Numbered from the stretch's first letter, positions 10,566 to 19,375 are shown. The stretch is 64,000 bases of DNA from an uncultured Pelagibacteraceae bacterium (GCA_902573755.1 CACGLD010000001.1:103241-167240); one strand, 5' to 3'. Translations and numbers: made by a program. Notes: generated by a model not told the origin, from the letters alone.

Positions 10566-11612
10566 TTATACTAAAGTTGTGATATGACCCATTTTTCTTT
10601 TTTCTTTTATATCTTTTTTCAAATAATCAAAGAAAAATTCATTGTCATTAAACTTTTGCATATTTCTATAATGAGTAATTTGATCACCAAGCAAATTCAT
10701 CATTTTAGCATTAGATATTTTTTTTAAAGGAATTTGTTCTAAACCACAAACAGCTCTTACGTGATTTTCAAATTGACTCACATTAAAAGCATTTATTGTT
10801 AGATGTCCTGAATTATGTACTCTTGGAGCAATCTCATTAACATAAAGATTATCATTTCTATCAATAAAAAATTCTACACACAAAGTTCCAACATATTTAA
10901 GTTCTTCAGCTATTAGCATTGCCCAATCTTTAGATTGATTAAAAATTTTTTCATTAATTTCAGCAGGTATTTTTGAATATTTTAAAATTTGATCTTCATG
11001 AGTGTTTTCTATTGGTTCATAAATTTCATATTTATTATTACTAAATCTTGTGATTATAATTGAAATCTCTTTTTTTAATTTTACAAATTTTTCAAGAATA
11101 TATCCTTTTGAAAAATCAATATTCAATGAATTAAGATCATCACCTGATTTAATTGGATATTGACCTTTACCATCATAACCAAGTGTTGTTGTTTTTAATA
11201 TTCCTGGCAAAAAATCTTCTAAAGCATCTATGTCAGATTTTTTTTCGATTGAAACATATCTGGTTGTTCTAATATTTAATTTATTAACAAAATCTTTTTC
11301 AGCCAATCGATGTTGAATTAATCTGTTGACAGAGGGCTTTGGCAAAACAGGTTTAAATTTGTTTATTTCATTTAATGTTTCATAAGGAATATTTTCAAAT
11401 TCATAAGTGACCAAATCAACCTGATTTATAAATTCTGATATCTTTTCTTTATTATCATAATTTCCATTAACAAATTGATTACAAAAATTTTGTGCTGGCG
11501 CATCTATGTCATCACAAAAAACAACAGTTTTAACATTTAATTTTTTAGCCGCAATTGCAAGCATACTTCCAAGTTGACCACCCCCAATGATACCAAGAGT
11601 AATTTCTGACAT
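10566..11612 (-). CDS. purK: 5-(carboxyamino)imidazole ribonucleotide synthase
   Basis: ATP-grasp enzyme of purine synthesis that carboxylates AIR with bicarbonate and ATP to N5-CAIR, the substrate of PurE encoded next to it. The 348-residue length is typical. N-terminal GGGQLG is at residues 10-15; the ATP-grasp core and the metal-site NEIAPRVHNSGH are present. The gap to purE is one base, so the two are one transcription unit. Confidence 0.96.
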   Translation of the reverse strand: MSEITLGIIGGGQLGSMLAIAAKKLNVKTVVFCDDIDAPAQNFCNQFVNGNYDNKEKISEFINQVDLVTYEFENIPYETLNEINKFKPVLPKPSVNRLIQHRLAEKDFVNKLNIRTTRYVSIEKKSDIDALEDFLPGILKTTTLGYDGKGQYPIKSGDDLNSLNIDFSKGYILEKFVKLKKEISIIITRFSNNKYEIYEPIENTHEDQILKYSKIPAEINEKIFNQSKDWAMLIAEELKYVGTLCVEFFIDRNDNLYVNEIAPRVHNSGHLTINAFNVSQFENHVRAVCGLEQIPLKKISNAKMMNLLGDQITHYRNMQKFNDNEFFFDYLKKDIKEKRKMGHITTLV

Positions 11613-11613
11613 T

Positions 11614-12105
11614 TTATTTTGGAGATTTCTTTACAGATTTAGTTTGTGATGTTCTAAAATTTTTAAGTTTTTTTCGAACATTTGAATTATTATTAGCAAT
11701 TATTGCTGCAGCTAATAAAGCAGCATTAATAGCGCCATCCTCTCCTATAGCAAGCGTTCCTACAGGAATTCCTTTAGGCATTTGTGCAATTGATAACAAA
11801 CTATCCAAACCTTTAAGTTTTTTACTTTCAACAGGAACACCAAGTACTGGCACATGTGTAAGTGCTGATACCATACCTGGAAGATGAGCAGATCCTCCAG
11901 CACCCGCAATAATTACTCCTATATTATTTTGCTCAACTTTTGCAGCATATTCATACATTCTTTGTGGTGTTCTGTGAGCAGATATAATTTTTGTTTCAAA
12001 TGAAACTCCAATTTTTTTTAGGGTTTTTTCGGCTAGTTTCATTACTTTATAGTCAGATTGACTTCCCATTATGATTGAAACTTTTAATTTACTATTTTTT
12101 TTCAT
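11614..12105 (-). CDS. purE: 5-(carboxyamino)imidazole ribonucleotide mutase
   Basis: Class I PurE, converting N5-CAIR to CAIR in purine synthesis. The substrate loop GSQSD is at residues 14-18 and the catalytic histidine sits in SAHRTP (His45). Glycine-rich AGAGGSAHLPGM matches the family. 163 residues is normal. First gene of the minus-strand purE-purK-GNAT unit. Confidence 0.97.
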   Translation of the reverse strand: MKKNSKLKVSIIMGSQSDYKVMKLAEKTLKKIGVSFETKIISAHRTPQRMYEYAAKVEQNNIGVIIAGAGGSAHLPGMVSALTHVPVLGVPVESKKLKGLDSLLSIAQMPKGIPVGTLAIGEDGAINAALLAAAIIANNNSNVRKKLKNFRTSQTKSVKKSPK

Positions 12106-12199
12106 GAAAATTGATCAATCTGTTTATTTCAAAATTAACTTAAAATTTCAATAAAATTAATAGTATTTAAAATACATATTGATTAGAGTTAAGCATACT

Positions 12200-13165
12200 A
12201 TGAATTATAAAATTGATAATCTTCAATATTGTAATTGGTCTAGGAAAATCTTTGAGATCAATAGATCTGCTGGATTAGATGCTGTTCATGTTACCATTGT
12301 CTACCATGAAGATTTTGATGAATTACAACTTGAAATTAAAAAATGGGAAAAATTATTTCATGAAAATTCTGATTTAATTTTTCTTGGTAAGAATTTCCAA
12401 GATATTGAGAAAGCTAATAAAGAAAACAAAACTGCAATATTTTTTGGTTTTCAAAACTGTTCACCAATTGAAGATGACATAAATCTTGTTGAAAAGGTTC
12501 ATCAATTAGGATGCAGATTTATGCAACTTACTTATAATAACCAGTCTTTGCTAGCAACAGGTTGTTATGAAAAAGTAGATAGTGGAGTTACAAATTTTGG
12601 ACGTGAGGTTATAAGAGAGATGAATAGAGTTGGCCTTGTAGTTGATATGTCACATTCTGCAGAAAAAAGTACTATAGATGCAATTGAGTTTAGTCAAAAA
12701 CCAATTGCAATTACTCATGCCAATCCATCTTTTTGGCATCCAGCTAAAAGAAACAAATCCTCAGATTTATTAAAAATTTTAAGTGATAGTGGTGGTATGT
12801 TGGGTTTATCATTATACCCTCATCACTTAAAAGATAACACAAATTGTACTCTAGATAGTTTTTGTGAAATGGTGGCAAAAACATCTGAAATAATGGATGT
12901 AAAAAAAATAGGAATAGGATCAGATCTTTGTTTAGATCACCCAGATACTGTTGTTGAGTGGATGAGAAATGGTTCTTGGTCTAAAAGTAAAAATTATGGT
13001 GAAGGTTCGAAAAATAAACCAGGTTTTCCAAAACAACCTGACTGGTTTCTTGATGCAAGAGGGTTCTCAAATATTGAAAAAGGTCTAAAAAAAGCAGGTT
13101 TTTCAGAAACCGAGACACATGGAATACTTGGAAATAACTGGTACAATTTTTATAAAGCTATTTAA
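12200..13165 (+). CDS. M19 (renal dipeptidase-like) amidohydrolase-fold protein
   Basis: A TIM-barrel protein of the membrane-dipeptidase (M19) family, 321 residues from the ATG at 12200; a TTG 21 bases upstream is also in frame but less likely. Late metal-site elements are visible: His152 in VVDMSHSAE, His173 in ITHANP and Asp242 in GIGSD. The usual N-terminal His-x-Asp is not recognisable, and the position of the bridging glutamate reads GFQN, with Gln85. It may therefore have an altered metal site or a non-peptidase activity. It heads a tight plus-strand cassette with a 553-residue unknown, a DUF3726-like protein and a small four-cysteine protein. Confidence 0.82.
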   Translation: MNYKIDNLQYCNWSRKIFEINRSAGLDAVHVTIVYHEDFDELQLEIKKWEKLFHENSDLIFLGKNFQDIEKANKENKTAIFFGFQNCSPIEDDINLVEKVHQLGCRFMQLTYNNQSLLATGCYEKVDSGVTNFGREVIREMNRVGLVVDMSHSAEKSTIDAIEFSQKPIAITHANPSFWHPAKRNKSSDLLKILSDSGGMLGLSLYPHHLKDNTNCTLDSFCEMVAKTSEIMDVKKIGIGSDLCLDHPDTVVEWMRNGSWSKSKNYGEGSKNKPGFPKQPDWFLDARGFSNIEKGLKKAGFSETETHGILGNNWYNFYKAI

Positions 13166-13167
13166 TT

Positions 13168-14829
13168 ATGAAAGTTGAATTAAGAGACCCAAACAAGATA
13201 ATGAAATTATCAAGGCTAGGATCTTTTCATCAATCAAAATTATCTTTTTTAAGAAGTTTTCTTAATGAATTTAAAGAGTGGGAGTATAAAAGAGATTTAT
13301 TTAATTTAAACGAAAATGGTTTTGGAGAAGCTGTTTATTCATTTAAAAAAAATAAAAGAGTTTATTCTTTAGTTTGTTTTGCAAATGAAATCAAAGATGA
13401 AGAAAGATCAGATAGAGTTATCGCAACAAAATGGGATGCAGCTTTTACATTACATGATGGAGTTCCTACAAAAAAAGATATTGAAAGATTAAAAAATGAA
13501 GTTCCAAAACAAGAAGTTGGTAGACTTTCTTATAAAGAATTAACCTTATCGAGAGCAAACAAATCAGTAAGAATTTATAATCACGTAGTTGAAAGTTTGA
13601 GCAAAGGTCAGCAGCCAGATTTAAACTTATTATCAAAAGTAGGCTATTTATATAGGACTACAGCAGTATATGGCTCTGGTAAGTTTGGTCTAGCAGATCG
13701 ATTTAGAATTAAAAATCGTGAAGAAATTAATGGCCCATTCAGATTAGAAATGATGTTGGTATATTTGGTAAGACAATTTACTTTTGATCAAGTTAATCAT
13801 GTTGCTTATTATAAAAATCCAAAAACAGCCGTTAAGTTAGATGATAATATTTGTAAAAACTTGGGAATAGGTAATTCCACAGGCTTAGGTATGGCTCCAT
13901 TTATAGTCAATCACCCAACTCTATTAAATAATTGGATTTTAAGTAGAGAAAAAGCACTTAAGAAAATTAGAGAAATCAAAGATGTAGAAAGTCAAGATAG
14001 TGATTTGTTTATAGATTGTGTAAAAAAATCTTTAAAAAATATAACAAGCTGGAATACTGATAGTGAATATCAGCAAACAAAAATCACATCATTACTAAAA
14101 GATGTTGAAAAATTTTTAAACTTTATAAACAAAGATTTTAATTTTGAGATCGAATATCCTTTTAACAAAATATATCAATGGCTGGAGGACAATACTTGCG
14201 AGGAATGCATTGAATACATTGTTTCAATAATGATGGAACCCTACAACAATATAGTAAATCCTTTGGTGAAAGAAATGAGTTCAGATGAAGAAAAATATTT
14301 CAATATTCCAACGTATCGAAAAGTTGAAGAATTGCAAAATATTATCGAAAAAAAGTATCCAAACATTTTAGATATTAATTTTGATGAAAAAGAAAATAAT
14401 AAAAACTTTTGGTTTATTTCAAAAAATAAAGAGGAACCTAGATTAGCGGATCGTTTTGAGGAGCATGGATCAGAATTAGAACAGCCGTTAGCAATAGCAA
14501 GAGATATAAAAAAACTTTATGATAAATTATTAGTCTCAAAAAATAGTTTAACTATTGCTGAATTTTTAACATCAAATTCTGAATTAAGACATGTTGTAAG
14601 GAGAGCATTCATTGTAGAAAAATTTCCTTATTCAGAAATACAAGATAATACAATTGGTAAAGATTTAATGCCAATTGATATGCTTAGACTAAAATTGTCT
14701 TTTTTTGGGGCATTAAAATTTGATCCACGATCTGACAAATGGTTAAGAATCTGTATGTTTCAAGGAGCGCCACTTCCAAATGAGCTAAAAAATTATGACG
14801 AGCAGTGGGTATATAAAACCAATATTTAA
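13168..14829 (+). CDS. uncharacterised 553-residue protein
   Basis: Large soluble protein without signal peptide or clear membrane segments. It is rich in charged residues and predicted helices. Potentially functional pieces include the glycine-rich GIGNSTGLGMAPF near residue 233, a DNTCEECIEY stretch, paired RLADRFEEHG and FGLADRFRIKN segments that look like an internal motif repeat (G/R-LADRF), and a C-terminal segment with MFQGAPLPNEL. I do not recognise a family with a known function. It sits two bases after the M19-like gene and two bases before the DUF3726-like gene, so it almost certainly works with them. Confidence 0.85.
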   Translation: MKVELRDPNKIMKLSRLGSFHQSKLSFLRSFLNEFKEWEYKRDLFNLNENGFGEAVYSFKKNKRVYSLVCFANEIKDEERSDRVIATKWDAAFTLHDGVPTKKDIERLKNEVPKQEVGRLSYKELTLSRANKSVRIYNHVVESLSKGQQPDLNLLSKVGYLYRTTAVYGSGKFGLADRFRIKNREEINGPFRLEMMLVYLVRQFTFDQVNHVAYYKNPKTAVKLDDNICKNLGIGNSTGLGMAPFIVNHPTLLNNWILSREKALKKIREIKDVESQDSDLFIDCVKKSLKNITSWNTDSEYQQTKITSLLKDVEKFLNFINKDFNFEIEYPFNKIYQWLEDNTCEECIEYIVSIMMEPYNNIVNPLVKEMSSDEEKYFNIPTYRKVEELQNIIEKKYPNILDINFDEKENNKNFWFISKNKEEPRLADRFEEHGSELEQPLAIARDIKKLYDKLLVSKNSLTIAEFLTSNSELRHVVRRAFIVEKFPYSEIQDNTIGKDLMPIDMLRLKLSFFGALKFDPRSDKWLRICMFQGAPLPNELKNYDEQWVYKTNI

Positions 14830-14831
14830 TA

Positions 14832-15443
14832 ATGAAATCACTGAGTGAAATTGAAACTACTGTTAAAAGAGCTTCAAAGGCGGCAGGATATTCTTGGGGA
14901 GTTTCCGAGGAAACAGGAAAAAGTATAAGATTGTTAGAGCTATTTAGTTTACCGGGTATTAAGCACCTTAATGAATATTTAAATCAAAAAAATAAAAGTA
15001 AATTTGAAAGTTTAAGTTTAATTAGTGAAAATAACTCTTCATTGAAGAATCCTTACTGTCCAATTACTTTAGGTGTTAGTTTTTTAGATCAAATAAATGT
15101 TTTAGAAAATTTAAAAAAAATTGAGTTTAAAAATGTTGCTTATCCAATAATTTTTATTTCCTTCATAAGTCGTTCATCAGAAATTATTGGAAAAAAAATT
15201 AATGTAAAAATAGATGAAAAAAAAATGTTACTAAATCTAAATGTAAATATTTTTTCAAATTTTATTGATCAAGAATTTCCAAAGATAGCGAATACAATTG
15301 AGGTCAATCTACTTGAAAATGAAGATAACTTTACAGACGAAGAATGGAATAATTTATACAAGTTATCTGAAGAGACTTTTGTTGAAGAGAGTGACAGTTT
15401 AAAAGAGGGTGCGGCAGGTGCTGGTTTGACAGATAATGATTGA
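14832..15443 (+). CDS. DUF3726-like protein
   Basis: A 203-residue protein whose start, with SLSEIETTVKRASKAAGYSW followed by acidic and Arg-containing residues, resembles the uncharacterised DUF3726 family known to me from marine alphaproteobacteria. No catalytic motif is obvious. The C-terminus is acidic and ends in a Gly/Ala-rich tail. It lies two bases after the 553-residue unknown gene, and its stop overlaps the start of a 55-residue cysteine protein. The family name is from memory and would need a profile search. Confidence 0.7.
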   Translation: MKSLSEIETTVKRASKAAGYSWGVSEETGKSIRLLELFSLPGIKHLNEYLNQKNKSKFESLSLISENNSSLKNPYCPITLGVSFLDQINVLENLKKIEFKNVAYPIIFISFISRSSEIIGKKINVKIDEKKMLLNLNVNIFSNFIDQEFPKIANTIEVNLLENEDNFTDEEWNNLYKLSEETFVEESDSLKEGAAGAGLTDND

Positions 15444-15603
15444 TAAAATTGATGAAAAAAATCTAAAGGTAGATACTGAAGAATTAAACAATATTTGTGA
15501 TGAATGCAAAGAGGAAGACGAAAGTGTTACTCAAAATTTAATTCTTACCGGGTTTAAATTATGTAAATCTTGTAGAGTATCTAAGACTTTATTTCCACTT
15601 TAA
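15436..15603 (+). CDS. small four-cysteine, zinc-ribbon-like protein
   Basis: A 55-residue frame starting with ATG at 15436, inside the last codons of the DUF3726-like gene, and ending TAA at 15601-15603. It has two Cys-x-x-Cys knuckles (residues 21/24 and 43/46), the layout of a small zinc ribbon, with an acidic N-terminal half. The eight-base overlap with the upstream gene suggests translational coupling. Its stop overlaps that of the convergent Yip1 gene by two bases. It is short enough to be missed by gene callers. Confidence 0.6.
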   Translation: MIDKIDEKNLKVDTEELNNICDECKEEDESVTQNLILTGFKLCKSCRVSKTLFPL

Positions 15604-16145
15604 CTGATTTGACTTACTGGGAGCATATTCATTCTACTCATTACAAATGAGATAGATAAAAATGCAATAATTAAAAAGGATAAAAGTACAATCCCAAAAG
15701 ATTTAAAATTAGATTTTAAACTTAATATTTGTTTAGTTGAAATTATTAAACCTGCAAAAATCCAGAACTGAGTGAGAAAAATTATTGGTATCATTAAATC
15801 TGGTGTGACCGCAAAAAATCTTAATAAACCAGGGGCATGTGCAAATCCAACAGCTGTTAAAACTTTTTTGAACGAAACTTTAGTTTGCTTATCAGGAAAT
15901 AATTTAACTCCAATTACAAAAATAAAAATTGCCCATATTAGCCAAGTAACTATTGCAGTTAGACCAGACATTGCAATAGCTGTTTTAATAATGGTATTAG
16001 CTGCTACTGCGCCAGCGATACCATCTAGGATCATTATAATACCAGCAAAGTATATTGACGCTTCTCCAAAATTTTTATTATCCGAATAAAGAGTTTTGTC
16101 TAATTTTATTGACTTTAAAATTATATTTAAAAATTCAGCAAACAT
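15600..16145 (-). CDS. Yip1-domain integral membrane protein
   Basis: A 181-residue protein with about five membrane segments and the GFAHAPGLLRFF motif seen in bacterial Yip1-domain proteins. The function of these bacterial homologues is not established. A 36-residue one-segment membrane ORF lies immediately upstream and overlaps its start by one base. Confidence 0.75.
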   Translation of the reverse strand: MFAEFLNIILKSIKLDKTLYSDNKNFGEASIYFAGIIMILDGIAGAVAANTIIKTAIAMSGLTAIVTWLIWAIFIFVIGVKLFPDKQTKVSFKKVLTAVGFAHAPGLLRFFAVTPDLMIPIIFLTQFWIFAGLIISTKQILSLKSNFKSFGIVLLSFLIIAFLSISFVMSRMNMLPVSQIS

Positions 16146-16255
16146 TAATTTTTTTTATTTTTATTTTTTTGAGCTTTATAAGAAACAATTAATGGAAATA
16201 TTATTAAAGCAATAGCAATGATAATGCAAACTGCTATTAGAAAACTTTTGGTCAT
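16145..16255 (-). CDS. putative 36-residue membrane peptide upstream of the Yip1 gene
   Basis: ATG at 16253-16255 opens a frame of 36 codons that ends TAA at 16145-16147; the final A of the stop is the A of the Yip1 ATG (TAATG), a typical coupled arrangement. The peptide has one hydrophobic helix (about residues 5-26, rich in Ile, Ala, Leu) followed by a Lys/Asn tail, like many small single-pass membrane proteins. Support is the overlap and composition only. Confidence 0.4.
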   Translation of the reverse strand: MTKSFLIAVCIIIAIALIIFPLIVSYKAQKNKNKKN

Positions 16256-16264
16256 TAGAATTGA

Positions 16265-16290
16265 AAAGGGGAGCTGAAATTAGCTCCCCC
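16265..16290 (-). terminator. Rho-independent terminator of the betaine-type cluster
   Basis: GGGGAGCT (16268-16275) pairs with AGCTCCCC (16282-16289) around a six-base loop; on the minus strand the stem is followed by TTTTC. It lies just after the stop of the DmdA-like gene and closes the minus-strand unit starting at 20386. Confidence 0.85.
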
Positions 16291-16300
16291 TTAGTAAATT

Positions 16301-17659
16301 TTAGCCTTTTACAACTTCTCTTGTATTTGCGTTGAAAGACTCTTTGAATGGAATATCCACCACAACAGCATCTACAGGTGTTCCTGGAGTTTCTGAATAT
16401 TGTTCTGGTAGATGAACTTTATATTTAGTTCCCACTTTTCCTTTTGGAAAACCATTTGCATTTAACGTTCCATCGAAAGGAACATATCCCATTGCAATAT
16501 TTGTTTTCTTTTCAGGGTGCCACCATGGTGATGTTAAAAATCCTACTGGATCACCACCACTTTCTGGGGAAACTAACCAAAAGTCAGGTGCATAATTATC
16601 AATAGGTTTACCACCTAATTCCATACCAACTAATTGAAGTTTGTAAGGTTTTTTTCCTGCTTTTAATTCTTCTTTCATTTTTTCTAGTGCAGCCTTACCA
16701 ACATAATCAGCAGTTTTGTTCCATTCTCCTTTTCCAGACAAAGAAACTTGATAACCTAAATTACATTGGAACGGATTGTGTTGCTGATCCATGTCTTGTC
16801 CCCATGAAAGAATACCCGCTTGAATTCTTCTATGGTGAGCAGGAGCAATAACCATCAAGCTATGTTTTTTTCCAGCAGCAAGCACAGCATTCCACATATC
16901 CTCAGCATACAAAGTTGAATTTCTTAAATAAATCTCATAACCAGCTTCACCTGAGAAACCAGACTGAGAAATAACAACATCTCTTCCTCCAACTTTAGCA
17001 GCTGCTAAGCCGTAGAAAGGCATATTATCAAAATCAACTTGATCGCCACATAGATCTTTCATTAATGCTTTTGATTTAGGTCCTTGTATTTGAACTGGAC
17101 TGACATCAATTTCTTCAATAGTACAATTAAATCTTCCATCAGCATTAACACCTTGTAAATACATTCCAATATCAGAGTCTGATAATGAAAACCAAAACTC
17201 ATCATCTGAAATTCTTAAAAGAATTGGATCATTTAAAACTCCACCATAAGCGTTACATAAAATAACGTATCTTGCTCTCATTGGAGAAATTTTTGTTGCA
17301 TCTCTAGTGATTACATAGTCCGTAAATTTTTCTGCATCTGGACCCTTTACTCTTATTTGTCTCTCAACAGCAACGTTCCACATTGTTACGTGGTTTACGA
17401 TCGCATCGTATTCAACCATAGCTCCACCATCTTCAGGTTTTACATAACCTCTTGGATGATAAATTCGATTGTATACAGTTGCTCTCCAACAACCTGCCTG
17501 CATTGATAAATGCCAATAAGGTGATTTTCTTACCCTTGTTGAAATTAGCATTTCAACTTTTGTTGGCCCACTTTGTCTTAAGTTGTATGGTACTTCTCTA
17601 TCTGATTGATCAACAGAAGTAACATGTTTTAGTTTAGTATAGTCAAATTCATTAGACAT
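16301..17659 (-). CDS. DmdA-like, GcvT-family THF-dependent methyltransferase/demethylase
   Basis: Aminomethyltransferase-fold protein of 452 residues that should move a methyl group from a substrate to THF. It is longer than the classic DMSP demethylase DmdA (about 370 residues as I recall) but shares the start-side pattern RVRKSPY and ATVYNRIYHPRGY, followed by DVAAERQ-like NVAVERQIRVKGPDA. The C-terminal half keeps the GcvT folate-site style (SGFSGEAGYEIYL). Linked genes encode betaine-type uptake and a MetF-like protein, so a quaternary amine or sulfonium methyl donor is likely; 5-methyl-THF could then be oxidised by the neighbour. True DMSP demethylase, or a demethylase for another methylated compound, cannot be separated by sight. 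Overlaps the MetF-like gene by eight bases. Confidence 0.8.
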   Translation of the reverse strand: MSNEFDYTKLKHVTSVDQSDREVPYNLRQSGPTKVEMLISTRVRKSPYWHLSMQAGCWRATVYNRIYHPRGYVKPEDGGAMVEYDAIVNHVTMWNVAVERQIRVKGPDAEKFTDYVITRDATKISPMRARYVILCNAYGGVLNDPILLRISDDEFWFSLSDSDIGMYLQGVNADGRFNCTIEEIDVSPVQIQGPKSKALMKDLCGDQVDFDNMPFYGLAAAKVGGRDVVISQSGFSGEAGYEIYLRNSTLYAEDMWNAVLAAGKKHSLMVIAPAHHRRIQAGILSWGQDMDQQHNPFQCNLGYQVSLSGKGEWNKTADYVGKAALEKMKEELKAGKKPYKLQLVGMELGGKPIDNYAPDFWLVSPESGGDPVGFLTSPWWHPEKKTNIAMGYVPFDGTLNANGFPKGKVGTKYKVHLPEQYSETPGTPVDAVVVDIPFKESFNANTREVVKG

Positions 17660-18380
17660 AACTATTCTCCTTCAACCACTTGTTAGTTTCCTTCAAGCCG
17701 CCGAATGTATAAATGTGGAAGTTATCAGTGTGCGATTTAACTTTCCCAATTAAATCATTAGGGTCTTTAGGTTTCAATAAATCTAATGCCTTAGTAAAAT
17801 TAGATTTAAGAAAGTTTAAGGAATTTTTTGCCCCTACAATATTAGCAAATTTAATTAAGCTAGATATTTTTAATGGCCCAGTAATTCCCACATGCACTGG
17901 TACGCTTTGCTTAGAAATAAAATCTATAATAGGCTGAGGATCAAGTAACCACTGCGTTACAATATAATCAGCATAAGGCTTTTTATCTATCATAGCTTTT
18001 TCTAATTCTGAATCGGATATATCAGGACTCCCCTCGGGATGTCCAGCAATTCCTATTTTCATTTTTTCAAAATAACCTGTCTCTAAAAGTTGAAAGGAAC
18101 TATCAAATTTTCCTGCTGGCTCTCTTCCGCCTCCAATAATCAAGGCTTGCTTTACCCCTCCATCTTTGCATCTAGAAACATAATCTTTAAGTTCGTTTTC
18201 ATCCTGCATTGATCTTGCTGGAAAGTGAGGTACCGGATTAAAACCTTTTTTTACTAGCTCTATGGCTTTTTCAGCTGTCTCTTTATAGTCTCCGCCAGGC
18301 AGCATTGTAATGTAAACGTCACTAACAGCAGGAACTGTTTCGATGTCAGTTTTAGGACCTATTTCCAAAGAAAAATTCAT
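17652..18380 (-). CDS. methylenetetrahydrofolate-reductase-like protein
   Basis: A 242-residue TIM-barrel protein of the MetF type, shorter than the usual 280-300. The N-terminal FSLEIGPKTD contains the family's key Glu, and PHFPARSM, GGGREPAGKF and the late HVGITGPL region follow family order. It is likely to interconvert 5-methyl-THF and 5,10-methylene-THF, and beside a GcvT-type demethylase it most plausibly works in the oxidative direction to recover the methyl group (inference). Overlaps the DmdA-like gene by eight bases, indicating coupling. Confidence 0.85.
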   Translation of the reverse strand: MNFSLEIGPKTDIETVPAVSDVYITMLPGGDYKETAEKAIELVKKGFNPVPHFPARSMQDENELKDYVSRCKDGGVKQALIIGGGREPAGKFDSSFQLLETGYFEKMKIGIAGHPEGSPDISDSELEKAMIDKKPYADYIVTQWLLDPQPIIDFISKQSVPVHVGITGPLKISSLIKFANIVGAKNSLNFLKSNFTKALDLLKPKDPNDLIGKVKSHTDNFHIYTFGGLKETNKWLKENSYV

Positions 18381-18438
18381 TTTCTTGGATATTTATTTAT
18401 TTTGAAATATGAGTCTAGAAAATTCGATTGAGGTAAAT

Positions 18439-19326
18439 TTACTTCTTCAGTTGGCCTCTGTGCTTTTGAATTCTTTGTCCGTACTGCTGAGTTACTCTAT
18501 CAAAGATAATTGCTAGAGCCACAATAGCCAAACCATTCATCATTCCAAGGGCTAAATATTGGTTAGAAATGGCCTGTAAAATAGGAACTCCCAATCCTTT
18601 TACTCCTATCATTGAAGCAATTACTACCATTGCTAGAGCCATCATAATTGTCTGATTGATCCCTGCAAAAATGGTTGGTAGAGAAAGTGGTATTTGAACT
18701 GACCTTAATTTTTGCATTGGGGTTGCCCCAAAAGCTTCGCTAGCCTCTAAAGTCTCTTTATCAACTTCTCGAATTCCAAGGTTTGTTAATCTAACTATTG
18801 GAGGTAGAGCATAAATACAAACTGCGAGCAGTCCTGGAACTTTACCAATACCTAGAAGCATAATTATAGGTATAAGATATACAAAACTTGGAATAGTTTG
18901 CATCATATCTAAAACAGGTAAAATTGCTTTTTCTGCTCTTGCAGATTTTGACATGACAATTCCAATTGGAATTCCAACTACAATACAAACTAATGTTGAA
19001 ACAGAAATTATAGCAACTGTAGCCATACAATTTTTCCACATTCCGAAGTAGCCAATTACCAAGAAACAAACCACTGTACCAATAACAAGTTTAACACTTC
19101 TTGATCCAATCCAAGCTAATAAAGCAAATACACCGATTACTAAAGGCCAAGGACTATTTACTAATAATTTTTCTAACCAAATTAAAAAATGTAAAAGTGG
19201 ATCAAAAAAACCTTCAATACCATCACCATACGCTCTAGAAAATTCTTTGAAACTAGAATCAATTCCTTTTTTAAGCTCTCTAAGAGCCGTTCTATCCATT
19301 ACAGGAATTTTATTAAAGAAGTCCAT
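18439..19326 (-). CDS. glycine betaine/proline-type ABC transporter permease (ProW/OpuAB)
   Basis: Inner-membrane permease of 295 residues with six or so membrane segments and the EAA-loop region (DKETLEASEAFGATPMQKLRSVQIPLSLPT) that docks the ATPase, so it needs a ProV-type ATP-binding subunit. No ATPase gene occurs in this cluster or elsewhere in the window in a fitting context. The binding protein gene lies upstream, separated by a strong intercistronic hairpin. Confidence 0.92.
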   Translation of the reverse strand: MDFFNKIPVMDRTALRELKKGIDSSFKEFSRAYGDGIEGFFDPLLHFLIWLEKLLVNSPWPLVIGVFALLAWIGSRSVKLVIGTVVCFLVIGYFGMWKNCMATVAIISVSTLVCIVVGIPIGIVMSKSARAEKAILPVLDMMQTIPSFVYLIPIIMLLGIGKVPGLLAVCIYALPPIVRLTNLGIREVDKETLEASEAFGATPMQKLRSVQIPLSLPTIFAGINQTIMMALAMVVIASMIGVKGLGVPILQAISNQYLALGMMNGLAIVALAIIFDRVTQQYGQRIQKHRGQLKK

Positions 19327-19338
19327 AATTTTTATTTA

Positions 19339-19364
19339 ATCAAACCCGCCTAGGCGGGTTTGAT
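19339..19364 (-). repeat. perfect palindromic hairpin between binding protein and permease genes
   Basis: Two perfectly complementary 12-base arms (ATCAAACCCGCC at 19339-19350 and its complement at 19353-19364) with only TA between. GC-rich in an AT-rich setting. On the minus strand it follows the binding-protein gene and could act as a partial terminator or an mRNA 3'-end protector, giving more binding protein than permease, as is common in ABC operons. Confidence 0.75.
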
Positions 19365-19375
19365 AATATTTTTAA

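Noticed and set aside
15772-16089. 105-codon plus-strand frame opposite the Yip1-domain gene
   Set aside because: The minus-strand Yip1 protein has clear motifs and membrane segments, and the plus frame has none; a shadow frame.
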